A stretch of 64,000 bases of DNA from Neiella litorisoli (GTDB lineage Bacteria > Pseudomonadota > Gammaproteobacteria > Enterobacterales > Neiellaceae): positions 124,001-188,000 of the forward strand of contig NZ_JACXAF010000001.1 in the NCBI RefSeq assembly GCF_014773395.1, written 5' to 3'. Numbering within the stretch: the stretch's first letter is position 1; every line of letters starts with the position of its first letter. Below are positions 45,405 to 54,042 of this stretch, in pieces. The notes beneath the pieces are model-generated. The model had not been told where the DNA came from, searched no databases, and saw only the letters and a list, made by a program, of their open reading frames with translations. Position numbers and translations under genes: made by a program.

Positions 45405-45857
45405 ATGAAATATGCTTCACTGCTATCGTCCGCCAGTGCCTTGATGAGTGGCTTGTTATTCGGCGCTGGGTTAATGGTCTCTGAGATGGTCAACCCAGCA
45501 AAAGTGATTGGCTTTTTGGACATTTTCGGCCACTGGGATCCGTCACTTGCCTTTACCATGGCTGGTGCGCTTGCGGTGTACGCGCCCGTTTATTGGCTGC
45601 TGGTTCGGCGCCGCAGCGACTCGATGCTGGCGCAACCCATCCAAATTCCGAACAATCGCGAGATTGATTGCCCGCTGCTAATCGGTGCCATTTTATTTGG
45701 CGCGGGCTGGGGCTTGGCTGGGATCTGCCCTGGCCCTGCGCTCACCATGCTCAGCTCGCTGCAGCAGCCCATCGTGCTATTTGTTGTCGCCATGTTCGCA
45801 GGATTTTGGCTGGCACCAAGATGGTTAAGCTTGCTCGGTAAAGCCACTTCGTCATAA
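45405..45857 (+). CDS. YeeE/YedE family sulfur-compound transporter, half 2 (DUF6691 type)
   Basis: 150-residue membrane protein, the partner half: SGLLFGAGLMVSEMVNPAKV in the first repeat and LFGAGWGLAGICPGPAL in the second, with the conserved cysteine before PGPAL. ATG 45405 is chosen because it gives the family N terminus and follows the previous stop by two bases; an in-frame start at 45285 would lie deep inside the first half gene. Third and last gene of the CoADR operon. Confidence 0.85.
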   Translation: MKYASLLSSASALMSGLLFGAGLMVSEMVNPAKVIGFLDIFGHWDPSLAFTMAGALAVYAPVYWLLVRRRSDSMLAQPIQIPNNREIDCPLLIGAILFGAGWGLAGICPGPALTMLSSLQQPIVLFVVAMFAGFWLAPRWLSLLGKATSS

Positions 45858-45884
45858 ATATTCACTATTTTACATATGTGATAT
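45858..45884. promoter_or_regulatory. Imperfect inverted repeat upstream of arsR, possible operator
   Basis: ATATTCAC and GTGATAT face each other across 12 bases, with a one-base bulge, in an AT-rich stretch just before arsR. ArsR proteins usually bind such AT-rich dyads over their own promoter. The match is imperfect. Confidence 0.35.
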
Positions 45885-45922
45885 TTCGGATATGATGCAG
45901 CTTCGCTCGTTGGAGGTGCATC

Positions 45923-46321
45923 ATGCCGGATACTCAACAAACCACGCCCCAAACAAACGGTTCACTAGACCGCTCTCTTGACGCCATCAAGGCGTTAGCT
46001 GATGCCAATCGACTTGAGCTGACCTTGCTCATTGCCGATCAGGGCGAGTTGTGCGTTTGCGAACTGGTGGTTGCAGTGCAACAACCGCAGGCCAAAATAT
46101 CCCGCAATCTTGCATTACTTCGCCGCGCAGAAATTCTGCTCGATCGCCGCCAAGGCAAATGGGTTCACTATCAACTCAACCCATCGACCCCAGATTGGAT
46201 TAAGCAAATGCTGACCACGATCAAGCAAACGGAAACCCGTCACCTCAATCAGCAGCGCCAACGCCTAGAGCAAATGGGGGACAGACCCCAACGCTTAAAA
46301 AACTGCTGTCCAAGTAGATAA
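45923..46321 (+). CDS. arsR: ArsR-family arsenic-responsive repressor
   Basis: 132-residue winged-helix regulator. ELCVCEL (43-49) places C44 and C46 in the DNA-recognition helix region, the classic arsenite site of E. coli-type ArsR; two more cysteines lie near the C terminus (NCCPSR, C128-C129). The winged helix reads [20 protein letters not shown] and the wing [16 protein letters not shown] precedes ATG 45923. It leads the arsR-GAPDH-arsJ operon and is expected to release DNA on binding As(III). Confidence 0.9.
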   Translation: MPDTQQTTPQTNGSLDRSLDAIKALADANRLELTLLIADQGELCVCELVVAVQQPQAKISRNLALLRRAEILLDRRQGKWVHYQLNPSTPDWIKQMLTTIKQTETRHLNQQRQRLEQMGDRPQRLKNCCPSR

Positions 46322-46335
46322 ATCGGAGAACAATC

Positions 46336-47343
46336 ATGACCATCAAAGTAGGGATCAACGGCTTTGGCCGCATTGGCCGTCTCGCGCTTAGAGCCGCATT
46401 TGACTGGCCGGAGCTGGAGTTTGTCCAGATCAATGATGTCGCCGGCGACGCCGCGACATTAGCCCACCTGCTGCAATACGACTCAGTGCAAGGCACTTGG
46501 CCACATACCGTTGACTGCGATGGCAACGATATTGTGATCAATGGCCACCGCATTGCCTGCAGCCAGCAACGCAACATTGGCGATATTGATTGGTCGGGCT
46601 GTGACGTCGTGTTGGAAGGCACAGGCGTCCATCGCAAAACCGAATTATTGCAGCAATACATTGACCAAGGTGTAAAGCGCGTCGTGGTCTCTGCACCGGT
46701 GAAAGAGCCGGGCATTGCCAATATCGTAATGGGCGTGAATGACCACATTTATCAGCCCGATCAGCATCCAATCGTCACTGCTGCGAGTTGCACAACGAAC
46801 TGTTTGGCGCCAGTAATTAAGGTGATCAAAGAAACCTTTGGCATCGAGCGCTGCATGATGACCACCATTCATGATCTGACCAATACTCAGACTATCCTTG
46901 ATGCGCCACATCAGGATCTGCGTCGTGCCCGCGCTTGCGGCATGTCATTGATCCCAACGACCACTGGCTCAGCCACCGCCATTGTAGAAATTTTCCCTGA
47001 TTTAAAAGGCAAAATTAACGGCCATGCGGTGCGCGTCCCACTAGCGAATGCTTCACTGACCGACATGGTCTTCGAGCTGCAGCAAGATACCGATGTAGCA
47101 GCCGTTAATGCGGCATTAAAAGCGGCAGCCGAAGGCGACTTGCTGGGTATTTTGGGCTACGAAGAAAAGCCGCTGGTGTCGATTGATTACAAAGGCGATC
47201 AACGCTCAACGGTGGTCGACGCTCAAAGCACCATGATGCTCGAGTCACGAATGCTCAAGATCTATGCTTGGTATGACAATGAAATGGGCTATGCAACCCG
47301 CACCAGCGAATTGATCCGCAAGGTCGGTTTGTCGGATTTGTAG
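46336..47343 (+). CDS. Glyceraldehyde-3-phosphate dehydrogenase dedicated to arsenate resistance
   Basis: 335-residue type I GAPDH with NAD-binding GFGRIG (9-14) and the catalytic ASCTTN (C152), plus DNEMGYATR at the C terminus. Between arsR and arsJ it is predicted to use arsenate in place of phosphate, forming 1-arseno-3-phosphoglycerate, which ArsJ then exports; this two-gene pathway is experimentally established in Pseudomonas. It is 14 bp after arsR and overlaps arsJ by one base. It probably is not the main glycolytic enzyme. Confidence 0.92.
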   Translation: MTIKVGINGFGRIGRLALRAAFDWPELEFVQINDVAGDAATLAHLLQYDSVQGTWPHTVDCDGNDIVINGHRIACSQQRNIGDIDWSGCDVVLEGTGVHRKTELLQQYIDQGVKRVVVSAPVKEPGIANIVMGVNDHIYQPDQHPIVTAASCTTNCLAPVIKVIKETFGIERCMMTTIHDLTNTQTILDAPHQDLRRARACGMSLIPTTTGSATAIVEIFPDLKGKINGHAVRVPLANASLTDMVFELQQDTDVAAVNAALKAAAEGDLLGILGYEEKPLVSIDYKGDQRSTVVDAQSTMMLESRMLKIYAWYDNEMGYATRTSELIRKVGLSDL

Positions 47344-48533
47344 TGAAACAGTATCTGCTCGTTACCTTCAATTACTGGAATTTCACCCTGACCGACGGCG
47401 CGCTGCGCATGTTGGTGGTGCTGCACTTCCATCAGTTAGGTTACTCGGCACTCAGCATCGCCATGCTGTTTCTGTTTTACGAAGTGTTTGGTGTGGTCAC
47501 CAATTTAGTTGGCGGCTGGCTGGCCACTCGGCTGGGCCTAAATAGCACGATGAATATAGGCTTGGCGCTGCAAATTATCGCTCTTAGCGCGCTGGCGGCG
47601 CCTGCAGAATGGTTGTCGATTCCCTATGTCATGGCCGCTCAAGCGCTGTCAGGCATTGCCAAAGACCTGAATAAAATGAGTGCCAAAAGCAGCATTAAGA
47701 TGCTGCTGCCTGAGCAACAACAAAGCGCTCTGTATAAATGGGTGGCGATTCTAACTGGCTCAAAGAACGCGCTCAAAGGCATGGGCTTTTTTCTGGGGGG
47801 CGCACTGCTGGCTTGGCTCGGGTTCAGCCATGCCATGCTCGCCATGGCAGCGGTGCTTGCTGCGGTACTGATCATGAGTTTGGTACTACTGCAGAAAGAT
47901 CTCGGCAAAGCCAAAGCAAAAACCAAATTTCGCGATATTTTTTCCAAAAGTCGCAGTGTTAACGTCCTGTCAGCGGCGCGCATGTTCCTGTTTGGCGCGC
48001 GCGATGTCTGGTTTGTGGTCGCCTTGCCGGTCTATCTAGCCAGCGTTTTCGACTGGCCTCACATCCAGGTGTCTGGCTTTCTTGCGGTGTGGGTGATCGG
48101 CTATGGCTTGATCCAAGGCTTAGCGCCGGCCATCACTCGCGCCGGACAAGCGCTACCTGATGGCCGCTCGGCGCTATTCTGGGCAGCGCTGCTGGCAGCG
48201 GTGACCACTGGCGTGGCGGTGCTGGTGACCATGCAGTGGCAACCACAGTTAGCGATTGTGGTTGGCTTACTGGCTTTTGGTGCCGTGTTTGCGGTCAATT
48301 CGTCACTGCATTCTTATTTGATCGTCAGCTACGCCAACCGCGACGGCGTGTCATTGGACGTTGGGTTCTATTACATGGCCAATGCCATGGGCCGCTTGAC
48401 CGGCACAGTGCTATCTGGGCTTGTTTACCAAGTCGCGGGGCTCACTGCCTGCTTATGGGTTTCAGTGGCATTTCTGGTGCTCACCAGCTTGATCTCACTG
48501 GCGCTTCCGAAGCACAGCTCAGTCAGGCAATAA
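47343..48533 (+). CDS. arsJ: Organoarsenical efflux MFS transporter ArsJ
   Basis: 396-residue major facilitator with about 12 membrane segments. The N terminus KQYLLVTFNYWNFTLTDGAL is the ArsJ signature, followed by RMLVVLHFHQLGYSALSIA. It exports 1-arseno-3-phosphoglycerate made by the adjacent GAPDH. It starts with GTG inside the GAPDH stop codon (TAGTG). Its last 11 bases overlap the 3' end of the convergent TMEM165 gene, with no terminator visible between them. Confidence 0.93.
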   Translation: MKQYLLVTFNYWNFTLTDGALRMLVVLHFHQLGYSALSIAMLFLFYEVFGVVTNLVGGWLATRLGLNSTMNIGLALQIIALSALAAPAEWLSIPYVMAAQALSGIAKDLNKMSAKSSIKMLLPEQQQSALYKWVAILTGSKNALKGMGFFLGGALLAWLGFSHAMLAMAAVLAAVLIMSLVLLQKDLGKAKAKTKFRDIFSKSRSVNVLSAARMFLFGARDVWFVVALPVYLASVFDWPHIQVSGFLAVWVIGYGLIQGLAPAITRAGQALPDGRSALFWAALLAAVTTGVAVLVTMQWQPQLAIVVGLLAFGAVFAVNSSLHSYLIVSYANRDGVSLDVGFYYMANAMGRLTGTVLSGLVYQVAGLTACLWVSVAFLVLTSLISLALPKHSSVRQ

Positions 48534-49119
48534 GCTGGATCGCCATGGCCAACGCCATCACCAGAAACAGCACGCCGCTGGCCAAATGCAGCCAGCGCAA
48601 TTGCAATCGCCGGAGCAAAGCACAACCAATTAGCACTCCGAGCGCTGATGTCATCGCCAAGCCCAAAGTGGCGCCAAGCCAAACCGAAAGAATGTCAAAT
48701 TTAGTGCTCAGCGCCGCCACACTAAGTTGAGTTTTGTCGCCTAGTTCGGCCACTGCGATCAGGCTGAAGGTCGATCCAATCACGCGCTTGCGGCTAACGT
48801 GGCTGACATCAGAAGTATCTTCTGCTGGCTGATCTTGCCCTTGTTGCCACTCCTGCCAACCCTGCCACAACGCTTGCAGGCCAAAGATCGCGAACAGCAC
48901 CGCAGCAGCGGTCAACACCCATATCGTTGGCAACCAACTGGCTAGCGTGCCGCCAACCGCAACGGCCAGCGCATTAAGCCCGGCAAATGCCAAGATGGCG
49001 CCGATGAGCACCTGCCTTGGCGGTAGTCTGGCAGCCAAAGCCATACAAACCAGCTGGCTCTTGTCTCCCATTTCCGCCAAGGTGACGATTAAAAAGCTAA
49101 TTGAAAACGCTTCGAACAT
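48523..49119 (-). CDS. TMEM165/GDT1 family cation (Mn/Ca) exporter
   Basis: 198-residue membrane protein made of two inverted repeats, each with the family motif E-x-G-D-(K/R)-(S/T): LAEMGDKSQL near residue 15 and VAELGDKTQL near 120. A charged cytoplasmic loop (about 90-110) separates the two three-helix halves. Bacterial members such as MneA of Vibrio export manganese. I see no yybP-ykoY manganese riboswitch in the 137 bp upstream. Convergent with arsJ. Confidence 0.9.
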   Translation of the reverse strand: MFEAFSISFLIVTLAEMGDKSQLVCMALAARLPPRQVLIGAILAFAGLNALAVAVGGTLASWLPTIWVLTAAAVLFAIFGLQALWQGWQEWQQGQDQPAEDTSDVSHVSRKRVIGSTFSLIAVAELGDKTQLSVAALSTKFDILSVWLGATLGLAMTSALGVLIGCALLRRLQLRWLHLASGVLFLVMALAMAIQLIA

Positions 49120-49256
49120 ATTCGGCCTACCGCCGCACCTGCAGCTACTTTTTGTTGCAAAATTAATGAAGTTTAACGCCAGTGTGATCTAAGTCATGTC
49201 TTGTCCCAGCTAAACTGATAACTATTAGCATCAAGACTTTTTGTTAAATCGCTGTT

Positions 49257-50429
49257 ATGCAAATTACCGATCGAGCCATTGAAGAAAAAACCATCCCCTT
49301 GTTTCGCCTCGCCTTCAGGCCGCTATTTCTGTTCGGTACCGCCTACGCGGGCTGGTTGATGCTGCGTTGGATATTAACCTTAACAGGCGTTTTAACATGG
49401 ACCCATCCGGTCGCTTTATTTACCTGGCACGGCCACGAAATGCAGTTTGGCTTTGTCATGGCGATCATCATCGGCTTTCTATGCACCGCAGCGCAAAACT
49501 GGACCGGTATTCCCGGCCTGCGCAGTTGGTCGCTCGGCATCATCACCGCATGCTGGCTCGGAGGCCGCATTGTAGCCAATATCGATCCCAGTTCAATGGC
49601 GTTATATGTGTTTGATGCCGCCTTTATTGGCCTGGGTGCAACTGCCGTTGCGCGGCAACTTGTTCTGTCTGGCAATAAGCGCAACTTGATATTTTTACCC
49701 ATCCTAGCGGTCTTCCTTGCCCTTCATCTAGGCCAAGTGTGGGCCATGCAATCAGCGCCACAATATGGTCAGGCATTAGGATTTGCCGGTATTTGGTGGA
49801 TTGCGCTGCTGGTCAGTTTGCTGGCTGCCCGAGTCGTGCCCTTCTTTATCGAACGCCGGCTAAACGACAAACTACCCCGCGATCCGGTGTGGTGGCTAGC
49901 AGGTGCTCAATTCAGCCTGTTGGCGCTGGCGCTACTCAACGTTTTCTCTCAACCGGCGATTGCCATGCAATTGGCTGCGCTCATCGCCTTGGTATTCCAG
50001 CTACCACGATTATGGCGTTGGTACCGCGTCGGGATTTGGGCCGAACCGCTGTTGTGGTCGCTGTATTTAAGTTTTGCTTTCCTTCCCGTAGCCTTGCTAA
50101 TGCTTGCTGCCACCGGCACTGACTATCTCAGCATGGTGATGCATTTACTCGGCGTCGGCCTGATCGGAGGCATGATTATGGCGATGATGGCTCGGGTCAG
50201 CCTCGGCCACACCGGCCGGATGCTCAATGCGCATCCATTAACGGTTTTTGCCTTTGCCGCCATGCTGTTGGCTGCAACCGCCAGAACGCTATTACCAGCG
50301 CTAGGTTTTGAATGGACTCGCTTCGGTTATCAGCTCTCGGCAATTGGTTGGATGCTGTCTATTGGCTGCTTCTTGTGGGTTTACGCACCTATTCTGTGCA
50401 AGGCCCGCGCTGACGGAAATCCCGGTTAA
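49257..50429 (+). CDS. nnrS: NnrS family nitric-oxide-stress membrane protein
   Basis: 390 residues, about 12 hydrophobic segments. Family motifs FRLAFRPLFLFG and WHGHEMQFGFVMAII near the N terminus and MMARVSLGHTGR in the C-terminal third are clear. NnrS is a haem- and copper-containing membrane protein that relieves nitric-oxide stress on metabolism. No Nor, Hmp or NsrR gene is adjacent; the next gene is the anaerobic nrdD, which fits low-oxygen use. Confidence 0.92.
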   Translation: MQITDRAIEEKTIPLFRLAFRPLFLFGTAYAGWLMLRWILTLTGVLTWTHPVALFTWHGHEMQFGFVMAIIIGFLCTAAQNWTGIPGLRSWSLGIITACWLGGRIVANIDPSSMALYVFDAAFIGLGATAVARQLVLSGNKRNLIFLPILAVFLALHLGQVWAMQSAPQYGQALGFAGIWWIALLVSLLAARVVPFFIERRLNDKLPRDPVWWLAGAQFSLLALALLNVFSQPAIAMQLAALIALVFQLPRLWRWYRVGIWAEPLLWSLYLSFAFLPVALLMLAATGTDYLSMVMHLLGVGLIGGMIMAMMARVSLGHTGRMLNAHPLTVFAFAAMLLAATARTLLPALGFEWTRFGYQLSAIGWMLSIGCFLWVYAPILCKARADGNPG

Positions 50430-50501
50430 AGTGCAACCAAAGTGCTGCTTCACATAACAAAAAAATAACATGGATAGTTATCCCTCAGACCGAATATAAG
50501 C

Positions 50502-50515
50502 TTGATCCAGATCAG
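50502..50515. promoter_or_regulatory. FNR box upstream of nrdD
   Basis: TTGAT-CCAG-ATCAG matches the FNR consensus TTGAT-N4-ATCAA at nine of ten positions, 121 bp before the nrdD start. Anaerobic activation by FNR is the expected control for this gene. Confidence 0.65.
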
Positions 50516-50543
50516 TATTCATTGGGGACAAATCTCGCCTAAT

Positions 50544-50591
50544 ACACCAGATATAGTGCCAAGCACACATGCACAACCACATATATTGTGC
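50544..50591. promoter_or_regulatory. Pair of NrdR boxes upstream of nrdDG
   Basis: ACACCAGATATAGTGC (50544-50559) and ACCACATATATTGTGC (50576-50591) both fit the NrdR consensus acaCwAtATaTwGtgt. Their starts are 32 bp apart, three helical turns, as usual for NrdR pairs, which repress ribonucleotide reductase genes when dATP is high. Confidence 0.75.
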
Positions 50592-50635
50592 ATAAAGCTA
50601 AAATAACCTGTGTATAACGTTGAGAGGAGACTACT

Positions 50636-52861
50636 GTGAAACCTGTGGTGATCAAGCGCGATGGCTGCCGAGTACCTTACGACAGCGAACGCATCAAGGA
50701 AGCTGTGATCCGCGCCAGTATTGCGGTCAATTGTAAAGACAACGCATACGCCGATCTGGTAGCGCACGCCGTGACATTGGAATTCGAAGATCACGACGAA
50801 GTCGACATCAATGAGATTCAGTCAGCAGTCGAAAATCAACTGATGCAAGGCCCTTACAAGGGCTTAGCTCGTGCTTACATCGAATATCGCCATGACCGCG
50901 ATATGATCCGCGAACGCCAAAGTCGATTAAACAACGAAATTCAGGGCCTGGTCGAGCAAAGCAACTCCGACTTGCTCAACGAGAATGCCAACAAAGACAG
51001 CAAAATCATCCCAACGCAGCGTGATTTGCTTGCTGGTATCGTCGCCAAGCATTACGCCTTGCAATATATGCTGCCCAAGGAAGTGACCCGCGCCCATCAG
51101 CTCGGTGATATTCACTACCACGATCTCGATTACGCGCCATTTTTCCCCATGTTCAACTGCATGCTGATTGACCTTAAAGGCATGCTAACGAACGGCTTTA
51201 AAATGGGTAATGCCGAGATTGAAACGCCAAAATCGATTGCCACGGCAACAGCGGTCACGGCTCAAATTATTGCCCAAGTAGCGAGCCACATTTATGGCGG
51301 CACTACCATCAACCGCATTGATGAAGTACTCGAGCCGTATGTGCGTGCCAGCTACAAAAAGCATTTAGTCATTGCTCAAGAATGGCAGATTGCCGACGCC
51401 GAGGCCTTTGCCCGCGCTCGCACCGAGCAAGAATGTTACGACGCATTCCAATCATTGGAATATGAAGTCAACACCTTGCACACTGCCAATGGCCAAACTC
51501 CGTTTGTCACCTTCGGCTTCGGCCTAGGAACAACGTGGGAAGCCAAGCTGATTCAGCAGTCGATTCTGAAAAACCGCCTCGCCGGTTTGGGTAAGAATCG
51601 CCGCACTGCAGTCTTCCCGAAACTGGTCTTTGCCATCAAAGATGGTTTGAATCACAAGCAAGGTGATCCCAACTACGACATCAAACAATTGGCGCTGGAA
51701 TGTGCTTCCAAGCGGATGTACCCAGACATTCTCAATTACGAGAAAGTCGTCGAAGTCACCGGCTCCTTCAAGACCCCAATGGGTTGCCGCAGCTTCTTGT
51801 CAGAATACAAAGATGAGAACGGCGAGCAAATACATGAAGGCCGCAACAATCTCGGCGTAGTTAGCCTTAACTTACCTCGAATCGCCTTGCAGGCTAAAGG
51901 TGACGAGAAGCGCTTCTACAAGCTACTAGAGAAACAGCTGAAAGTGGCTCGCACGGCGCTGGATACTCGTATTGAGCGTTTGCAAGATGTCAAAGCCCGT
52001 GTCGCTTCGATTCTTTATGTTGAAGGCGCCGCCGGTGTTCGGCTTAATCCAGATGACAGCATTGCTGAGATCTTCAAACATGGCCGCGCATCCATTTCAC
52101 TTGGTTATATCGGCATTCACGAAACCATTAATGCCCTGTATGGCAACAGCAAGCACGTTTATGACGATGCCGAGCTGCGTGACAAAGCAATTGCCATTGT
52201 TCAGCATTTGCGCGACGCGGTGGATCGCTGGAAAGCAGAAACCGGCTATGGCTTCAGCTTGTACAGCACGCCAAGTGAGAACTTGTGTAGCCGCTTCTGT
52301 AAACTCGATGCCCGCGAATTTGGCGTGATCGATGGAGTCACCGACAAGGGTTACTACACCAACAGTTTCCACCTCGATGTGGAAAAGAAAGTGACCCCAT
52401 ACGAGAAGCTTCAATTCGAGCAACAATATCCGGCAATCGCTAACGGCGGCTTCATTTGCTACGGCGAATATCCCAATATTCAACACAACGTTGAAGCCTT
52501 GGAGGACGTTTGGGATTACAGCTACAACCGCGTACCATACTACGGCACCAATACGCCAATTGATGAGTGCTACAAATGCGGCTTTACCGGCGAATTCCAC
52601 AGTTCAAGCAAAGGCTTTGTTTGCCCGCAGTGTGGCAACTCCGAACCAGAAACCGTATCGGTAACGCGCCGCGTTTGCGGTTACCTCGGCAGCCCAGATG
52701 CACGGCCATTCAACCATGGCAAGCAAGAAGAAGTGGTCCGTCGGGTCAAGCACTTGGATGAACAAACCACGGCGCCAGCGAGCGGGCCAGAGTATGTTCC
52801 TGAGTTGCAGCCAGTAGAGGCGAGCACCACAGCGCAGCAAGAGATCACCGCCTCGGCATGA
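50636..52861 (+). CDS. nrdD: Anaerobic ribonucleoside-triphosphate reductase
   Basis: Glycyl-radical enzyme making deoxyribonucleotides without oxygen. 741 residues: N-terminal ATP-cone (VVIKRDGCRVPYDSERI) for allosteric control, the catalytic barrel, a zinc site (CYKCGF and CPQCGN) and the glycyl radical loop RRVCGYLG with radical Gly682. A ~30-residue Pro/Thr/Glu-rich tail extends beyond the usual C terminus. It begins with GTG 50636 after a good AGGAG site. It overlaps nrdG by four bases. Confidence 0.96.
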   Translation: MKPVVIKRDGCRVPYDSERIKEAVIRASIAVNCKDNAYADLVAHAVTLEFEDHDEVDINEIQSAVENQLMQGPYKGLARAYIEYRHDRDMIRERQSRLNNEIQGLVEQSNSDLLNENANKDSKIIPTQRDLLAGIVAKHYALQYMLPKEVTRAHQLGDIHYHDLDYAPFFPMFNCMLIDLKGMLTNGFKMGNAEIETPKSIATATAVTAQIIAQVASHIYGGTTINRIDEVLEPYVRASYKKHLVIAQEWQIADAEAFARARTEQECYDAFQSLEYEVNTLHTANGQTPFVTFGFGLGTTWEAKLIQQSILKNRLAGLGKNRRTAVFPKLVFAIKDGLNHKQGDPNYDIKQLALECASKRMYPDILNYEKVVEVTGSFKTPMGCRSFLSEYKDENGEQIHEGRNNLGVVSLNLPRIALQAKGDEKRFYKLLEKQLKVARTALDTRIERLQDVKARVASILYVEGAAGVRLNPDDSIAEIFKHGRASISLGYIGIHETINALYGNSKHVYDDAELRDKAIAIVQHLRDAVDRWKAETGYGFSLYSTPSENLCSRFCKLDAREFGVIDGVTDKGYYTNSFHLDVEKKVTPYEKLQFEQQYPAIANGGFICYGEYPNIQHNVEALEDVWDYSYNRVPYYGTNTPIDECYKCGFTGEFHSSSKGFVCPQCGNSEPETVSVTRRVCGYLGSPDARPFNHGKQEEVVRRVKHLDEQTTAPASGPEYVPELQPVEASTTAQQEITASA

Positions 52862-53349
52862 ACTACCACAAGTACTTCCCGGTCGACGTGTTAAACGGGC
52901 CGGGAACCCGCTGCACTTTGTTCTTGTCAGGCTGTGAACATCATTGCCGTGGCTGCTACAACCAATCCACCTGGTCACCTACCTCAGGGCATCGGTTTGA
53001 TGAGGCGCTGCGCCAGCGCATTATCGATGATCTCAATGATCCTGAGATTCGCCGTCGAGGACTCACGCTGACAGGCGGCGATCCGCTGCACCCAGCCAAC
53101 GTTGACGAAGTAGCAGAGCTGGTGACATTGGTTCGGGAACATTGCCCAGGCAAAGACATTTGGCTGTGGACTGGCTATACCTTGGCAGAGTTAAACCCGA
53201 AACAACTGGCCATTGTTGAGCAAGTGGACGCCTTTGTGGATGGCAAGTTCGAACAAGAGCTGGCCGATCGTCGCTTGAAGTGGCGCGGCAGTAGCAATCA
53301 AGTGGTTTATCGCGTTAGCGATGGCGATATTAGCGTTGTCGAAGTCTAA
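52858..53349 (+). CDS. nrdG: Anaerobic ribonucleotide reductase activating protein
   Basis: Radical-SAM activase that installs the glycyl radical on NrdD. 163 residues; the iron-sulfur ligands are C26, C30 and C33 (GCEHHCRGCYN), the CxxxCxxC of radical-SAM enzymes, and TGGDPL follows. ATG 52858 overlaps the nrdD stop (ATGA). Confidence 0.96.
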   Translation: MNYHKYFPVDVLNGPGTRCTLFLSGCEHHCRGCYNQSTWSPTSGHRFDEALRQRIIDDLNDPEIRRRGLTLTGGDPLHPANVDEVAELVTLVREHCPGKDIWLWTGYTLAELNPKQLAIVEQVDAFVDGKFEQELADRRLKWRGSSNQVVYRVSDGDISVVEV

Positions 53350-53387
53350 TCAAACGAAATCGGCACTATAATCCAACGATTAAAACC

Positions 53388-53945
53388 GTGAAAACGACTG
53401 CGCCTGTGATGAACTTCCACTCCTTCGACCAACAACAAGCGGCAGATGTCGAACAACTGTTCGGCCAAGTCTTTAGCGATTCTGAAGGCGAAGCAGAGGG
53501 TCAACTGCTCGCCACCTTGGTAAACGAGTTAATCACCACAACCAAGGCGGCAGACCTAAAAGGCTTTGTCGCCTCAGACGATCAACTACTGATCGCTGCC
53601 ATCTTCTTCACCCCACTGAAATTTCAGCAGCCGATTCAGGCATTTTTGCTATCTCCGGTGGCCGTGAAAACGAGCCATCAGGGCCAAGGCATCGGCCAGC
53701 AACTGATCAAATTCGGTATCGAGCAACTAAAACAACAAGGCGCCGAATTGTTAATCACCTACGGTGACCCGAACTTCTATGGCAAAACCGGCTTTCAGTC
53801 GCTACCTGAGTCAGTGATTCAAGCGCCACTGGCACTGAGCTATCCCCATGGCTGGCTCGGCCAATCACTTCTATCGGATACCATCCCCACCATTTCCGAC
53901 AAACCAAGCTGTGTGCAAGCGCTAAACAACCCAATTTATTGGTGA
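53388..53945 (+). CDS. GNAT family N-acetyltransferase (YhbS-like)
   Basis: 185 residues. The acetyl-CoA-binding stretch LLSPVAVKTSHQGQGIGQQL (Q/RxxGxG/A loop as HQGQGIG) and YGDPNFYGKTGFQSLPE are typical of YhbS-like GNAT enzymes; the substrate is unknown. The start is GTG 53388 or ATG 53409; neither has a clear ribosome site, and the ATG gives a protein starting at NFHSFDQQQ. It stands alone 38 bp after nrdG. Confidence 0.8.
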   Translation: MKTTAPVMNFHSFDQQQAADVEQLFGQVFSDSEGEAEGQLLATLVNELITTTKAADLKGFVASDDQLLIAAIFFTPLKFQQPIQAFLLSPVAVKTSHQGQGIGQQLIKFGIEQLKQQGAELLITYGDPNFYGKTGFQSLPESVIQAPLALSYPHGWLGQSLLSDTIPTISDKPSCVQALNNPIYW

Positions 53946-54042
53946 ATGCTTCTTCTGGGCAATCGGATATCCACAAAGCATCACACATTCGGTATACTCG
54001 CCTCGATACGGATATAGCTTTAAATTTAGTCAAGGAGAGACC

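Noticed and set aside
49120-49256. Possible yybP-ykoY manganese riboswitch upstream of the TMEM165 gene
   Set aside because: The conserved yybP-ykoY core is not found in this 137-bp region on the minus strand.
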